NCBI RefSeq assembly: GCF_027563465.1
Contig: NZ_JAPFQA010000005.1
Span: 301,231-365,230 of the forward strand
Direction: 5' to 3'
Origin: Mesorhizobium qingshengii
Lineage (GTDB): Bacteria; Pseudomonadota; Alphaproteobacteria; Rhizobiales; Rhizobiaceae
DNA: 64,000 nt
The notes beneath the pieces are model-generated. The model saw only the letters and a program-made list of their open reading frames with translations. It searched no databases and was not told the origin of the DNA. A program made the translations under genes and the position numbers. Shown piece after piece: positions 45,105-53,578 of this stretch; the first letter of the stretch is position 1; the number at the start of each line of letters is the position of its first letter.

Positions 45105-45130
45105 AGCGGGGCTTTGGCTCCGCTTTTTTG
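45105..45130 (+). terminator. Rho-independent terminator, + strand
   Basis: AGCGGGGC-TTTG-GCTCCGCT followed by TTTTT, with one G-U pair. It lies about 120 bp after the DUF1203 gene and is convergent with the barrel gene. Confidence 0.7.
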
Positions 45131-45166
45131 TTGCCCGCGCTTTGCGCAAGAAGCCTTCCGCGCAAC

Positions 45167-45197
45167 AAAAAAGCCCGCCGGCGTGGCCGACGGGCTT
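45167..45197 (-). terminator. Rho-independent terminator of the beta-barrel gene
   Basis: On the - strand AAGCCCG...CGGGCTT with inner GGC/GCC pairs is followed by a T run (AAAAAA on +). It lies 24 bp beyond the stop. Confidence 0.85.
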
Positions 45198-45220
45198 AGC
45201 TTGTTTGCCTGGAGGGCTTT

Positions 45221-46522
45221 TTAGTTGAACTTGTACTTCGCGCCGAGACGCACGGTGTGGAAAGAAGACGTGGAAGTGATGGAGTCCTCAGGCAGCCCCA
45301 ACTCCGACGAGAAATCCTTCTTGGCGAACTGCGAATAGCGGTACTCAAGACCGACGGTGACGTTGCTAGACACAGCCGTTTCCAAACCGCCCCCAACTGA
45401 GAAACCGCTGGAGCCCCAGTCGAGGATTTCGCCGATCGGGTCGGAAGCGTTCAGATCAAAATGCTGCCAGCTGTAGCCGCCGAGCACGTAGGCAAGGGTC
45501 GATTCGTTCATCTTCATGCCGACGCGGCCAAGCACATCGAAACCGTAGTCGGTATCGACATTGATCGATCCGCCGCCGAGGTCCAGCTTCGAGGTCATGC
45601 CGGAGTACCGGGCATCGACCATGACGCCTGCGACCCAGTTGCCGAAATCATGATCGTAACCGACGTTCAACTCGCCAAACACGCCTTCGCCACCGAGGCC
45701 GTTGAACTTGGCGCCGGCAAGCGGCGGGATTTCGATCTGGTGCACGGATGCACCGGCGCCCAAGCCGCCACCGACATAGAAGCCAGTCCAGTTGTATGCG
45801 GGTGCTTCAAACGAAGCGGCGGCGCCGTTCCGCGCACCAAAGCGATAATTGGCTGCAACCTGGAAGGTGTGCCGCGACGTATCGAGGTTGAGCGCGCCAT
45901 CCGGCGAGGGGATGCCGGCCTCGGAAAGGAGATCCCCCTTGGTGCCGAAGCGGGTATAACGATATTCGGTCTTGATCGTCCAATTGCTGTTGATGGCCGT
46001 TTCAATGCCACCTCCGACGAAATACCCGCTCTGGTCCCAATCGAAGCCGAAACCAGCGTTCGTATCGAGCTTGTACTTCTGCCAGGAATAGCCACCCAGC
46101 ATGTAGCCCAGAGTGTTCGGCGTGAAGAGGTAGCCCACTCGCAAACCGGCGTCGAAACCATAGGTCTCCTGGATCGAAGCGCTTAATCCGCCAGCATCCA
46201 GCGAGGTTTCGATGTTGCCGACGTGAGCGTCAAGCAGGCCGCCGAGCAGGAAGCGCGGCGAGACCATATAGTCGTAGCCAACCGTCAATTCACCATAGAC
46301 GCCTTCTCCACCAATGCCGTTCAGCGAGATAGGAGCAAAATCACTGCCCAGTTCGTGCACGTTGGCGCCGGCGCCGACACCGAAGCCGACATAGATGCCG
46401 CTCCAGTTAAAACCGGATGCTTCAACAGGTTGCACCACGTCGGCCGCATGAGCAGCGGACATCAAGGCCACGATCGAAACAGCGGAAAAGAGAATAGATT
46501 TCGCAGACTTGCGAATGAACAT
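45221..46522 (-). CDS. Outer-membrane protein with two tandem beta-barrel units
   Basis: 433 residues. A signal peptide (about 1-26, ending SAAHAAD) is followed by two homologous halves of about 190 residues. Unit 1 begins FNWSGIYVGFGVGAGANVHE and unit 2 YNWTGFYVGGGLGAGASVHQ. Both contain GGEGV(Y/F)GEL, LGGYSWQ and (T/L)EYRY(T/S)(R/Q)F near equal positions. Unit 2 ends in aromatic KYKFN, as expected for BAM insertion. Single units resemble porin-family Omp25/Omp31 barrels. The function may be structural or adhesive. Confidence 0.88.
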   Translation of the reverse strand: MFIRKSAKSILFSAVSIVALMSAAHAADVVQPVEASGFNWSGIYVGFGVGAGANVHELGSDFAPISLNGIGGEGVYGELTVGYDYMVSPRFLLGGLLDAHVGNIETSLDAGGLSASIQETYGFDAGLRVGYLFTPNTLGYMLGGYSWQKYKLDTNAGFGFDWDQSGYFVGGGIETAINSNWTIKTEYRYTRFGTKGDLLSEAGIPSPDGALNLDTSRHTFQVAANYRFGARNGAAASFEAPAYNWTGFYVGGGLGAGASVHQIEIPPLAGAKFNGLGGEGVFGELNVGYDHDFGNWVAGVMVDARYSGMTSKLDLGGGSINVDTDYGFDVLGRVGMKMNESTLAYVLGGYSWQHFDLNASDPIGEILDWGSSGFSVGGGLETAVSSNVTVGLEYRYSQFAKKDFSSELGLPEDSITSTSSFHTVRLGAKYKFN

Positions 46523-46683
46523 TAGCCCGTACCCCTCAATAATAAGCCCGGGGTGTCTCTAGCAGCGGGTGGCAAATGTAGGAATGACAAAAATGCAACA
46601 ATGGTAGGCAAAGTGCTGGTGCGCCTCAGGTTTCCATTTCCGATTTGCCTGGAAAGCGGGCTTCTCTGCCTTCGATCCCCCCA

Positions 46684-46710
46684 AAAAAAGTCGCCGGCAT
46701 AGGCCGGCGA
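46684..46710 (-). terminator. Rho-independent terminator of ald
   Basis: On the - strand TCGCCGGC-CTAT-GCCGGCGA is followed by CTTTTTTT. It lies 33 bp beyond the ald stop. Confidence 0.88.
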
Positions 46711-46743
46711 GTTAGAATGGGGGGAATCTGTCTTTTCGTGGAA

Positions 46744-47859
46744 TCAGGCGGCCAGGACAGCCTTCGGCTCGACCAGTTCGTAGCCGAGCGCTTCGGCCAC
46801 CGCGCGGTTGGTGATCTTGCCCTTGTGCACATTGAGGCCGTTGCGCAGGTGGTGATCGTCGACCAGCGCCTTCAGACCCTTGTCGGCGAGCTGCAAACCA
46901 TAGTGAAGCGTCGCGTTGTTGAGCGCATGGGCCGAGGTGACCGGCACCGCGCCAGGCATGTTGGCGACGCAATAGTGGATGACGCCATCGACCTCGTAGG
47001 TGGGGTCGGCGTGAGTCGTCGCGTGCGAAGTCTCGAAGCAACCGCCCTGATCGATGGCGACATCGACCAGCACGGACCCCTTCTTCATGCCGGACAGCAT
47101 TTCGCGGGTGACGAGCTTCGGCGCGGCGGCGCCCGGGATCAGCACGGCGCCGACGACGATATCGGCCGAGAAGCACTCTTCCTCGAGCGCCTCGACGGTC
47201 GAGTAGCGAGTGTGGACACGGCCCGCGAAGAGGTCGTCGAGCTGTCGCAAGCGCGGGATAGAGCGGTCGATGATGGTGACGTCGGCGCCAAGGCCCGCCG
47301 CCATTCTGGCGGCATGCAGGCCGACGACGCCGCCGCCGAGCACGGTCACCTTGCCGGGCAGCACGCCGGGCACGCCGCCGAGCAGCACGCCGCGGCCGCC
47401 ATTGGCCTTCTGCAGCGCCGTCGCGCCGGCCTGGATCGACAGGCGTCCGGCGACTTCCGACATCGGCGCCAGCAGCGGCAGGCCGCCACGGTCGTCGGTG
47501 ACGGTTTCATAGGCAATCGCGGTAACGCCGGAAGCCAGCAGCCCCTTGGTCTGCTCCGGATCCGGAGCCAGGTGGAGATAGGTATAAAGGATCTGGCCAT
47601 CGCGGAGCTGCGCCCATTCATTGGGCTGTGGCTCCTTGACCTTGACGATCATGTCCGACTTGGCGAACACCTCGGCAGCGGTCTTGGCAATCGTGGCGCC
47701 GGCGGCGCGGTAGGCGTTGTCATCGGCGCCGATGCCAGCACCGGCACCGGTCTCGACCAGCACTTCGTGGCCATGAGCGACATATTCGCGAACCGAGCCG
47801 GGCGTGAGGCCGACGCGATATTCGTGGTTCTTGATTTCCTTGGGGCAGCCGACGCGCAT
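46744..47859 (-). CDS. ald: Alanine dehydrogenase
   Basis: 371 residues, exact family size. It converts L-alanine and NAD+ to pyruvate, ammonia and [24 protein letters not shown] begins the protein. Catalytic Lys and His lie in VKVKEPQP and YLHLAPD. The Rossmann motif is [15 protein letters not shown]. Start ATG follows CAGGAGAAGAAG. It is divergent from an Lrp/AsnC regulator that probably controls it. Confidence 0.95.
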   Translation of the reverse strand: MRVGCPKEIKNHEYRVGLTPGSVREYVAHGHEVLVETGAGAGIGADDNAYRAAGATIAKTAAEVFAKSDMIVKVKEPQPNEWAQLRDGQILYTYLHLAPDPEQTKGLLASGVTAIAYETVTDDRGGLPLLAPMSEVAGRLSIQAGATALQKANGGRGVLLGGVPGVLPGKVTVLGGGVVGLHAARMAAGLGADVTIIDRSIPRLRQLDDLFAGRVHTRYSTVEALEEECFSADIVVGAVLIPGAAAPKLVTREMLSGMKKGSVLVDVAIDQGGCFETSHATTHADPTYEVDGVIHYCVANMPGAVPVTSAHALNNATLHYGLQLADKGLKALVDDHHLRNGLNVHKGKITNRAVAEALGYELVEPKAVLAA

Positions 47860-47964
47860 CTTCTTCTCCTGATCCGGCCCTTTTTGGGCTCGTTCCCTGT
47901 ATTGGCGGAGTGAACCATGAATCGCTGCGCATGTGTTTGCGAATGCGCTTGCGAGCGCGGGCAA

Positions 47965-48018
47965 GTTTCGATAATCGTTGCGCGAAACAGCCAGATTTTC
48001 GCAGGATTCACGAAAAAT
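47965..48018 (+). promoter_or_regulatory. Two TTTCG...CGAAA inverted repeats between ald and the Lrp gene
   Basis: GTTTCG-N12-CGAAAC lies at 47965-47988, and ATTTTCG-N9-CGAAAAAT at 47995-48018, overlapping the start codon of the regulator. Their centres are 30 bp apart, about three helical turns, which suits cooperative binding of Lrp-type dimers. Inferred operators for ald and autoregulation. Confidence 0.5.
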
Positions 48019-48490
48019 GCCGCTCGACAGGATTGATATCGCCATTCTCGAGGCTTTGCAGAAGGATGGTCGGATACCCAACGCAGCGCTTGCCGAGAAG
48101 GTTGGCCTGTCGCAGTCGGCGTGTTCGCGCCGGCTCGACAATCTGGAGAAATCCGGAACCATTCGCGGCTACCACGCCCGGCTCTCCAATGCGGCCCTTG
48201 GTCATCAGATGACGGCGATCGTGCACATATCGCTGTCGGGGCAATTCGAGAAGACGCTGTCGGATTTCGAGGCGGCGATCAAGCGCTGCCCGAATGTGCT
48301 ATCCTGCCATTTGATGTCTGGCGAATATGATTACATCCTGCGCATCGCGGCAAAGGATCTCGTCGACTACGAGCGCATCCATAAGGAGTGGCTGTCGGCC
48401 ATGCCGCATGTGACGAAGATCAACTCGTCATTCGCCTTGCGTGAGATCGTCGACCGCACGGCGATGGGCATGAAGCCGGAAATGGCTTAA
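48017..48490 (+). CDS. Lrp/AsnC-family transcriptional regulator
   Basis: 157 residues. An N-terminal winged HTH (LDRIDIAILEALQKDGRIPN, then LSQSACSRRLDNLEKSG) is followed by the AsnC ligand domain (about 70-150) with CHLMSGEYDYILRI. The start MPLDRID is preferred to an upstream ATG. It is divergent from ald, so alanine is the most likely effector. Two inverted repeats lie in the shared promoter region. Confidence 0.92.
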   Translation: MPLDRIDIAILEALQKDGRIPNAALAEKVGLSQSACSRRLDNLEKSGTIRGYHARLSNAALGHQMTAIVHISLSGQFEKTLSDFEAAIKRCPNVLSCHLMSGEYDYILRIAAKDLVDYERIHKEWLSAMPHVTKINSSFALREIVDRTAMGMKPEMA

Positions 48491-48903
48491 CGCCAGAGGC
48501 AAACCCGGACGTCCTTCCCAACATAGCATGCGCCTTCGCGGCGAAGTTCTCCCCAATCTCCTGGTTCACCGTGAGTTTCGCGAATGTCCGAGTTCCCATA
48601 GCCTTCCCAAACATCACCGTCCTTGTAGACAACTGCCCAGTAATCCTTGGACATTTCACCAGCCCCACTATGCGTATCAGGATAGTCGATACCTGCAAAA
48701 ACTTGCCGAGGCCCCTGGATATTAAAATCGCCGCCCCTCTCGATTTGATAGGAGCATCTTCCGGATATGCGTGTCTGACCGTTAACAACAAGCAGGCAGC
48801 GGCCCCATTTATAACCGCTCGGCAAACGATGCTGTGGTAGGGCATGCGAAGGTGAAAAGGCGAACGCAATTGCAAGGGCAACCGCTATGGTTCGTTCGGT
48901 CAT
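48487..48903 (-). CDS. Secreted hypothetical protein
   Basis: 138 residues from MTERTIAVALAIAFAFSPSHA, a clear signal peptide (cleavage near residue 21). The mature part has four cysteines in two pairs (GRCLLVVNGQTRISGRCSYQ; EGACYVGKDVRVCLW), which suggests two disulfides, and a Trp/Tyr-rich centre (KDYWAVVYKDGDVWEGYGN). No known domain recognised. Its stop overlaps the end of the convergent Lrp gene by 4 bp. Confidence 0.75.
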   Translation of the reverse strand: MTERTIAVALAIAFAFSPSHALPQHRLPSGYKWGRCLLVVNGQTRISGRCSYQIERGGDFNIQGPRQVFAGIDYPDTHSGAGEMSKDYWAVVYKDGDVWEGYGNSDIRETHGEPGDWGELRREGACYVGKDVRVCLWR

Positions 48904-49220
48904 CTTGTCATCCGTTGTGAAACAGCCGATCAAAAGAGCGACCGGACACTGTTGGGTCCGCCCAGGGCGCATGCCGAAACGGTCCGCCGCGGCATGGTCC
49001 CCTTAGAGATCATTATTTATCGACCAAGTCGGATTTTTGTCACGATACATCGCGCTGCTGCACGGCGGGAGTTAGGATCGATTGAAACGCGTCGGTCCGT
49101 ACCTGAGGTGTTCTTACGTCAGGCGATCCCGGCCAACCGGCCTCGCTGCTGTCGTGTCCACATTTCAAGGGTGAATCGGCGAGACAGAAATCCGACCGGT
49201 CTCATTTTCCCTACAGGTTC
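48904..49220 (+). other. Intergenic region upstream of the secreted protein
   Basis: 317 bp with no supported gene. A nested inverted repeat is visible: GGATCG (49075-49080) with CGATCC (49124-49129), and inside it CCTGA (49102-49106) with TCAGG (49119-49123). It could fold as RNA. Alphaproteobacterial 6S RNA is often next to the cyclo-ligase gene, but I see no convincing 6S features and do not call one. Confidence 0.35.
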
Positions 49221-49871
49221 TTAGGCCTCGGTGACGATCCGGTCCATCGGGATATCGTGCGGTTGCGGATAGATGGTCGCGATGCGCTGCAGTTCGTAGC
49301 CGACGCCGATGACCAGTGGCTTGAACGGCATCGCGGCCAGCGTGCGGTCGAAGAAGCCGCCGCCATAGCCCAGGCGATAATTTCCGGGATCGATGCCCAC
49401 GATCGGCGAAATGACGATGTCCGGCAGAACCGGGTCGCCCTCGGCCGGTATCGGGATGTTCCAAACGCCCTTTTCCAGCCGGTCGCCCGGTGCGTAGGCG
49501 CGAAAGATCAGCGGTTGCCCTTTCTCGACAACGACGGGCAGCGCGGTGCGGCCGCCACGCTCATTGATGGACGCCATCCATGGCCGCAGATCCGGCTCGC
49601 CGCGGAACGGCCAGTAGAGACTGACCATGCGGCCGGCGATCTCGCCGACGACAGCATCCAGGCCTTCGGCAATGCGCTGCGACATGGCTGCTCGCGCGTC
49701 GGCCGAAACGGCAAGACGGGCGGCGATCAGCCGCTCGCGTTCGGCCTTGCGCCAGCGCCGCACATCGGTCCAGTCGCTCAATGGCGCACGGAATTCCGGG
49801 TCGAGTTCGTGCATGAAGCAGGGCGGCGAAGAATATTGCGCCGGACCTTGGTCATCATGATCTTCAGCCAT
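49221..49871 (-). CDS. 5-formyltetrahydrofolate cyclo-ligase
   Basis: 216 residues. It converts 5-formyl-THF and ATP to 5,10-methenyl-THF. The N-terminal RRWRKAERERLIAARLAVSA binds ATP. The C-terminal NYRLGYGGGFFDRTLA is the family signature. The start ATG follows GAGGTGAGGC. The first 20 residues (MAEDHDDQGPAQYSSPPCFM) are poorly conserved, so a start at the second Met (MHELDPEFRAP) is possible. Confidence 0.92.
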   Translation of the reverse strand: MAEDHDDQGPAQYSSPPCFMHELDPEFRAPLSDWTDVRRWRKAERERLIAARLAVSADARAAMSQRIAEGLDAVVGEIAGRMVSLYWPFRGEPDLRPWMASINERGGRTALPVVVEKGQPLIFRAYAPGDRLEKGVWNIPIPAEGDPVLPDIVISPIVGIDPGNYRLGYGGGFFDRTLAAMPFKPLVIGVGYELQRIATIYPQPHDIPMDRIVTEA

Positions 49872-49940
49872 GCCTCACCTCGTGCTGTTTCCTTGAGGCT
49901 ATACCCAGCCATGCCGTATGGCATGTGCGTTCCCGACATC

Positions 49941-50035
49941 GCGCGGCGACTCCGGGGCACGCGCGGCGACCCTGGGGTACGCGGAGCGACGTTGGGGTAC
50001 GCGGGGCGACCCGGGGGTACGCGCGGCGACGCGGG
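49941..50035 (+). repeat. 20-bp tandem repeat, about 4.7 copies
   Basis: The unit is about GCGCGGCGAC + YCYGGGGTAC. Copies start at 49941, 49961, 49981, 50001 and 50021 (the last incomplete). GCGnnGCGAC and GGGGTAC are nearly constant; positions between vary (TCC, CCT, GTT, CCG). The period is exactly 20 bp and not a multiple of three, so it is non-coding. It lies between the divergent cyclo-ligase and NDH-2 genes. Confidence 0.9.
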
Positions 50036-50111
50036 AGGTGGGGCCGGGCATTGCTGCAGTGCACAAAAATCCCTACATCAAGTCAGGCGTTTTTCTCCAT
50101 GGGTGAATGAG

Positions 50112-51377
50112 ATGAGCCAGGCCAGCCATCATGTCGTCGTTGTCGGCGCGGGTTTCGGCGGTCTCGAATTCACCCGCGCGCTTGGCGGAGCGCCGGTGCG
50201 CATCACCATGATCGACAAGCGCAACCACCATCTTTTCCAGCCACTGCTCTACCAGGTGGCAACCACGGCACTGGCCACGTCCGAGGTCGCCTGGCCGATC
50301 CGCCACCTCCTGCGCAAGCGCAAGGACGTGACGACGCTGCTCGCCAATGTCGCCGGCGTCGACCGTGCCGGCAAGCGCGTGCTGCTCGATGATGGCAGTG
50401 CTGTTGCCTACGACACGCTGCTGCTCGCGACCGGAGCGCGCCACGCCTATTTCGCTCATGACGAGTGGGAGCCTTTCGCGCCGGGCCTGAAGACGCTGGA
50501 GGACGCCACGACGATCCGGCGCCGTATTCTTCTGGCCTTCGAGCAGGCCGAGCGGGAAACCGATCCCGCCAAACGCCAGGCGTTGCTGACATTGGCGATC
50601 GTCGGTGGCGGGCCAACCGGCGTGGAGCTTGCCGGCACCATCGTCGAACTGGCGCATGACACGTTGCGCGGTGAGTTCCGCAACATCGATACACGGCAGA
50701 CGCGCGTGGTGCTGATCGAGGCCGGCGATCGCATCCTTGCCAATTTTTCGCCGAAACTCTCCGACTATGCCAGAAAAGCGCTTGAACGGCTCGGGGTGAC
50801 GGTCGAACTCGGCCGGGCCGTCACGCGTTGCGATGCCGAGGGCGTCGTCTTTGGCGACAGGCAGCTGGCGGCGAGGACCATCCTGTGGGCCGCGGGCGTT
50901 GCCGCTTCGCCAGCCGCCGAATGGCTCGGAGCAGCCGCGGATCGGGCGGGCAGGGTGCTCGTCGAACCCGATCTGACTGTGCCCGGCAGTCCGGAGATTT
51001 TCGTCATCGGCGACGCCGCGCACGTGCTGCGGCCGGATGGGCGACCCGTTCCCGGCGTGGCGCCCGCTGCCAAGCAGCAGGGCAAGCATGTTGCCGCGAC
51101 GCTGAGGGCGCGGCTTGCCGGAGACGCAAGCCGGCGGCCATTCCGCTACAGGCATGACGGCGATCTCGCCACGATCGGCAAGCGCGCCGCGGTGATCGAT
51201 TTCGGCTGGATCAAGCTGACCGGCTGGGCGGCCTGGTGGCTGTGGGGGATCGCCCACATCTATTTCCTGATCGGCTTTCGCAACCGGCTTGCGGTTTCAC
51301 TGAGCTGGCTATGGATCTACGCGACCGGCCAGCGCAGCGCCCGCCTGATCACCCAAGGCGACGACGACAAGGGCTGA
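50112..51377 (+). CDS. ndh: Type II NADH dehydrogenase (NDH-2)
   Basis: 421 residues. It oxidises NADH and reduces quinone without proton pumping, at the inner face of the membrane. FAD motif VVVVGAGFGGLEFTRAL is at the N-terminus, NADH motif LAIVGGGPTGVELAGTI near 165. FVIGDAAH binds FAD. The quinone-site region AAKQQGKHVA is present. The C-terminal WAAWWLWGIAHIYFLIGF mediates membrane binding. ATG at 50112 is chosen over a long upstream frame because it starts just before the FAD motif. Confidence 0.94.
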   Translation: MSQASHHVVVVGAGFGGLEFTRALGGAPVRITMIDKRNHHLFQPLLYQVATTALATSEVAWPIRHLLRKRKDVTTLLANVAGVDRAGKRVLLDDGSAVAYDTLLLATGARHAYFAHDEWEPFAPGLKTLEDATTIRRRILLAFEQAERETDPAKRQALLTLAIVGGGPTGVELAGTIVELAHDTLRGEFRNIDTRQTRVVLIEAGDRILANFSPKLSDYARKALERLGVTVELGRAVTRCDAEGVVFGDRQLAARTILWAAGVAASPAAEWLGAAADRAGRVLVEPDLTVPGSPEIFVIGDAAHVLRPDGRPVPGVAPAAKQQGKHVAATLRARLAGDASRRPFRYRHDGDLATIGKRAAVIDFGWIKLTGWAAWWLWGIAHIYFLIGFRNRLAVSLSWLWIYATGQRSARLITQGDDDKG

Positions 51378-51526
51378 TTTCTCCGTCCGGATCATTCATC
51401 CGCACGTCATCCGCTTCTGATCGAGTGGCGGCCGATGCGCGCGACTTGTTGAATGGACTCGAATTGCTTTCGGCGCGAAGTTCACTTCGGGCAGGGCCAT
51501 GTCGTGCGTCGAAGAAGGAGAACACA

Positions 51527-53506
51527 ATGTCCCGATTGCTCCATTCCGTCTCCCGCCGCGATCTCCTTGCGGGGGCCTCCGCCGCAGGGGCGCTGATCAT
51601 GCTTCATCCCTTCTCCGCCCGCGCTCAAGGTAACCAGGCGCATCTTCGGATCATGGAAACCACCGACATCCATGTGAACGTGCTGCCCTATGATTACTAC
51701 GCCGACAAAGCGAACGACACGATGGGCCTGTCGCGCACGGCCTCCCTCATCGACGCGGTACGCAAGGAATCCGCCAATGCGATGCTGATCGACAATGGCG
51801 ATTTGCTGCAGGGCAACCCGATGGGCGACTACATAGCCTACGAGAAGGGCTTGAAGGATGGCGACCTCCATCCGATCATGAAAGGCATGAACCTGCTCGG
51901 CTACGAGTGCTCGACGCTTGGCAACCACGAGTTCAATTACGGCCTGTCGTTCCTGGACAAGGTGCTGGCCGGCGCCAATTTCCCCTTCGTCTGCGCCAAC
52001 CTTATCCGTGGCACCGAGCTTGCAGCAAACCCGCGCGACGACAAGCTCTACCTCAAGCCCTATGTCATCCTCGACAAGAAGATCAAGGACGGCTCGGGCG
52101 CCGAGCAACCGATCAGGATCGGCATCATCGGCTTCGTGCCGCCGCAGATCATGGTCTGGGACCTCAAGAATCTCGAGGGTAACGTCAAGACGCGCGGCAT
52201 CGTCGAGGCGGCTAGGGCCTGGGTGCCGCAGATGAAGGAGGAGGGCGCCGACATCGTGATCGCGCTCTCGCATTCCGGTATCGACGTGAAGCAGGGCGAC
52301 ATGATGGAGAACGCATCGTTCTTCGTGGCCGGCGTCGACGGCGTCGATGCGGTGTTCACCGGTCACCAGCACCTGGTTTTCCCCGGCAAGAAGGATTTCC
52401 AGTCGCTCGAGGGCGTCGATGCACAGAAAGGCACGCTGCAGGGCAAACCCGCCGTCATGGGCGGTTTCTGGGGCTCGCATATGGGGCTGATCGACCTGAT
52501 GCTGGAGCGTGACGGATCGAAATGGAAGGTCGTTTCCGCGACTTCCGAGGCGCGGCCGATCTTCGAACGCGTCGACAACAAGAACAAGCCGACCGTCCCG
52601 GACGACAAGCGCATCATCGCGGCGCTCGAGCAGGACCACCAGGCGACCTTGGCCTATGTGCGCCGCCCAGTCGGCAAGACCTCCGCGCCGCTCTATTCCT
52701 ATTTCGCGCTGGTCGCCGACGATCCGTCGGTGCAGGTCGTCAGCCAGGCGCAGACCTGGTACCTCAGGGATATTCTCAAGAACACGCAGTGGAAGGATGT
52801 GCCGCTGCTGTCGGCCGCCGCTCCCTTCAAGGCCGGCGGGCGCAACGGCGCCGACTACTATACCGATGTGCCGGCGGGCGACATCGCCATCAAGAACGTT
52901 GCCGATCTCTATCTCTATCCGAACACCGTGCGGGCCGTCGAAATCACCGGGGCGCAAGTCAAGGAATGGTTGGAAATGTCTGCCGGCATCTTCAACAGGA
53001 TCGAGCCGGGCAAGGCGGACCAGGCGCTCATCAACACAGACTTCCCATCCTACAATTTCGACGTCATCGACGGCGTCACCTACAAGATCGATCTCTCGCA
53101 GCCGCCGAAATACGATACCAAGGGCGGGCTGGCGAATGCCGGCGCCAACCGTGTCGTCGACTTGATGTTCGATGGAAAACCAATTGATATGAAAAAGAAA
53201 TTCGTCGTCGCGACCAACAATTACCGTGCCGGCGGCGGTGGCAATTTCCCTGACATCAATGCCTCGAAGATCATCTACGAGGCGCCGGACACCAATCGCG
53301 ACGTCATCGTTCGCTACATCGTAAGCCAGGGCACGATCAACCCGTCGGCGGACGATAACTGGTCATTCGCGCCGCTGCCTGGAACCAGCGCTTTGTTCGA
53401 AACCGGCGCCAAGGCGAAGGATTTCATAGCCGAGGTGAAATCGCTGAAGATCGAACCGGTGGGTGAAGGCGAGGCAGGATTCGCGAGGTATCGTATTCTA
53501 CTGTGA
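51527..53506 (+). CDS. 2',3'-cyclic-nucleotide 2'-phosphodiesterase / 3'-nucleotidase (CpdB type)
   Basis: 659 residues. A Tat-like signal (SRRDLLAGASAAGALIMLHP) precedes the metallophosphatase domain (about 35-330): TTDIHVNVLPYDYYADK, IDNGDLLQGNPMGDY and LGNHEFNYG bind two metals. The C-terminal 5'-nucleotidase domain has the substrate aromatic region. The protein salvages periplasmic nucleotides. ATG follows GAAGAAGGAGAACACA; the longer upstream frame is not used. Confidence 0.93.
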   Translation: MSRLLHSVSRRDLLAGASAAGALIMLHPFSARAQGNQAHLRIMETTDIHVNVLPYDYYADKANDTMGLSRTASLIDAVRKESANAMLIDNGDLLQGNPMGDYIAYEKGLKDGDLHPIMKGMNLLGYECSTLGNHEFNYGLSFLDKVLAGANFPFVCANLIRGTELAANPRDDKLYLKPYVILDKKIKDGSGAEQPIRIGIIGFVPPQIMVWDLKNLEGNVKTRGIVEAARAWVPQMKEEGADIVIALSHSGIDVKQGDMMENASFFVAGVDGVDAVFTGHQHLVFPGKKDFQSLEGVDAQKGTLQGKPAVMGGFWGSHMGLIDLMLERDGSKWKVVSATSEARPIFERVDNKNKPTVPDDKRIIAALEQDHQATLAYVRRPVGKTSAPLYSYFALVADDPSVQVVSQAQTWYLRDILKNTQWKDVPLLSAAAPFKAGGRNGADYYTDVPAGDIAIKNVADLYLYPNTVRAVEITGAQVKEWLEMSAGIFNRIEPGKADQALINTDFPSYNFDVIDGVTYKIDLSQPPKYDTKGGLANAGANRVVDLMFDGKPIDMKKKFVVATNNYRAGGGGNFPDINASKIIYEAPDTNRDVIVRYIVSQGTINPSADDNWSFAPLPGTSALFETGAKAKDFIAEVKSLKIEPVGEGEAGFARYRILL

Positions 53507-53578
53507 CCATTGCCAGCAGGAATCATAGCAAGCCGGCAGGCAGGCGCTGCAAACCAGTTCCGCGCCAGCGGTGTGAAA

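Noticed and set aside
49872..50111. 6S RNA gene next to the 5-formyltetrahydrofolate cyclo-ligase gene
   Set aside because: In many alphaproteobacteria 6S RNA precedes this gene. Here the place is filled by the GC-rich 20-bp repeat and I see no central bubble with long closing stems.
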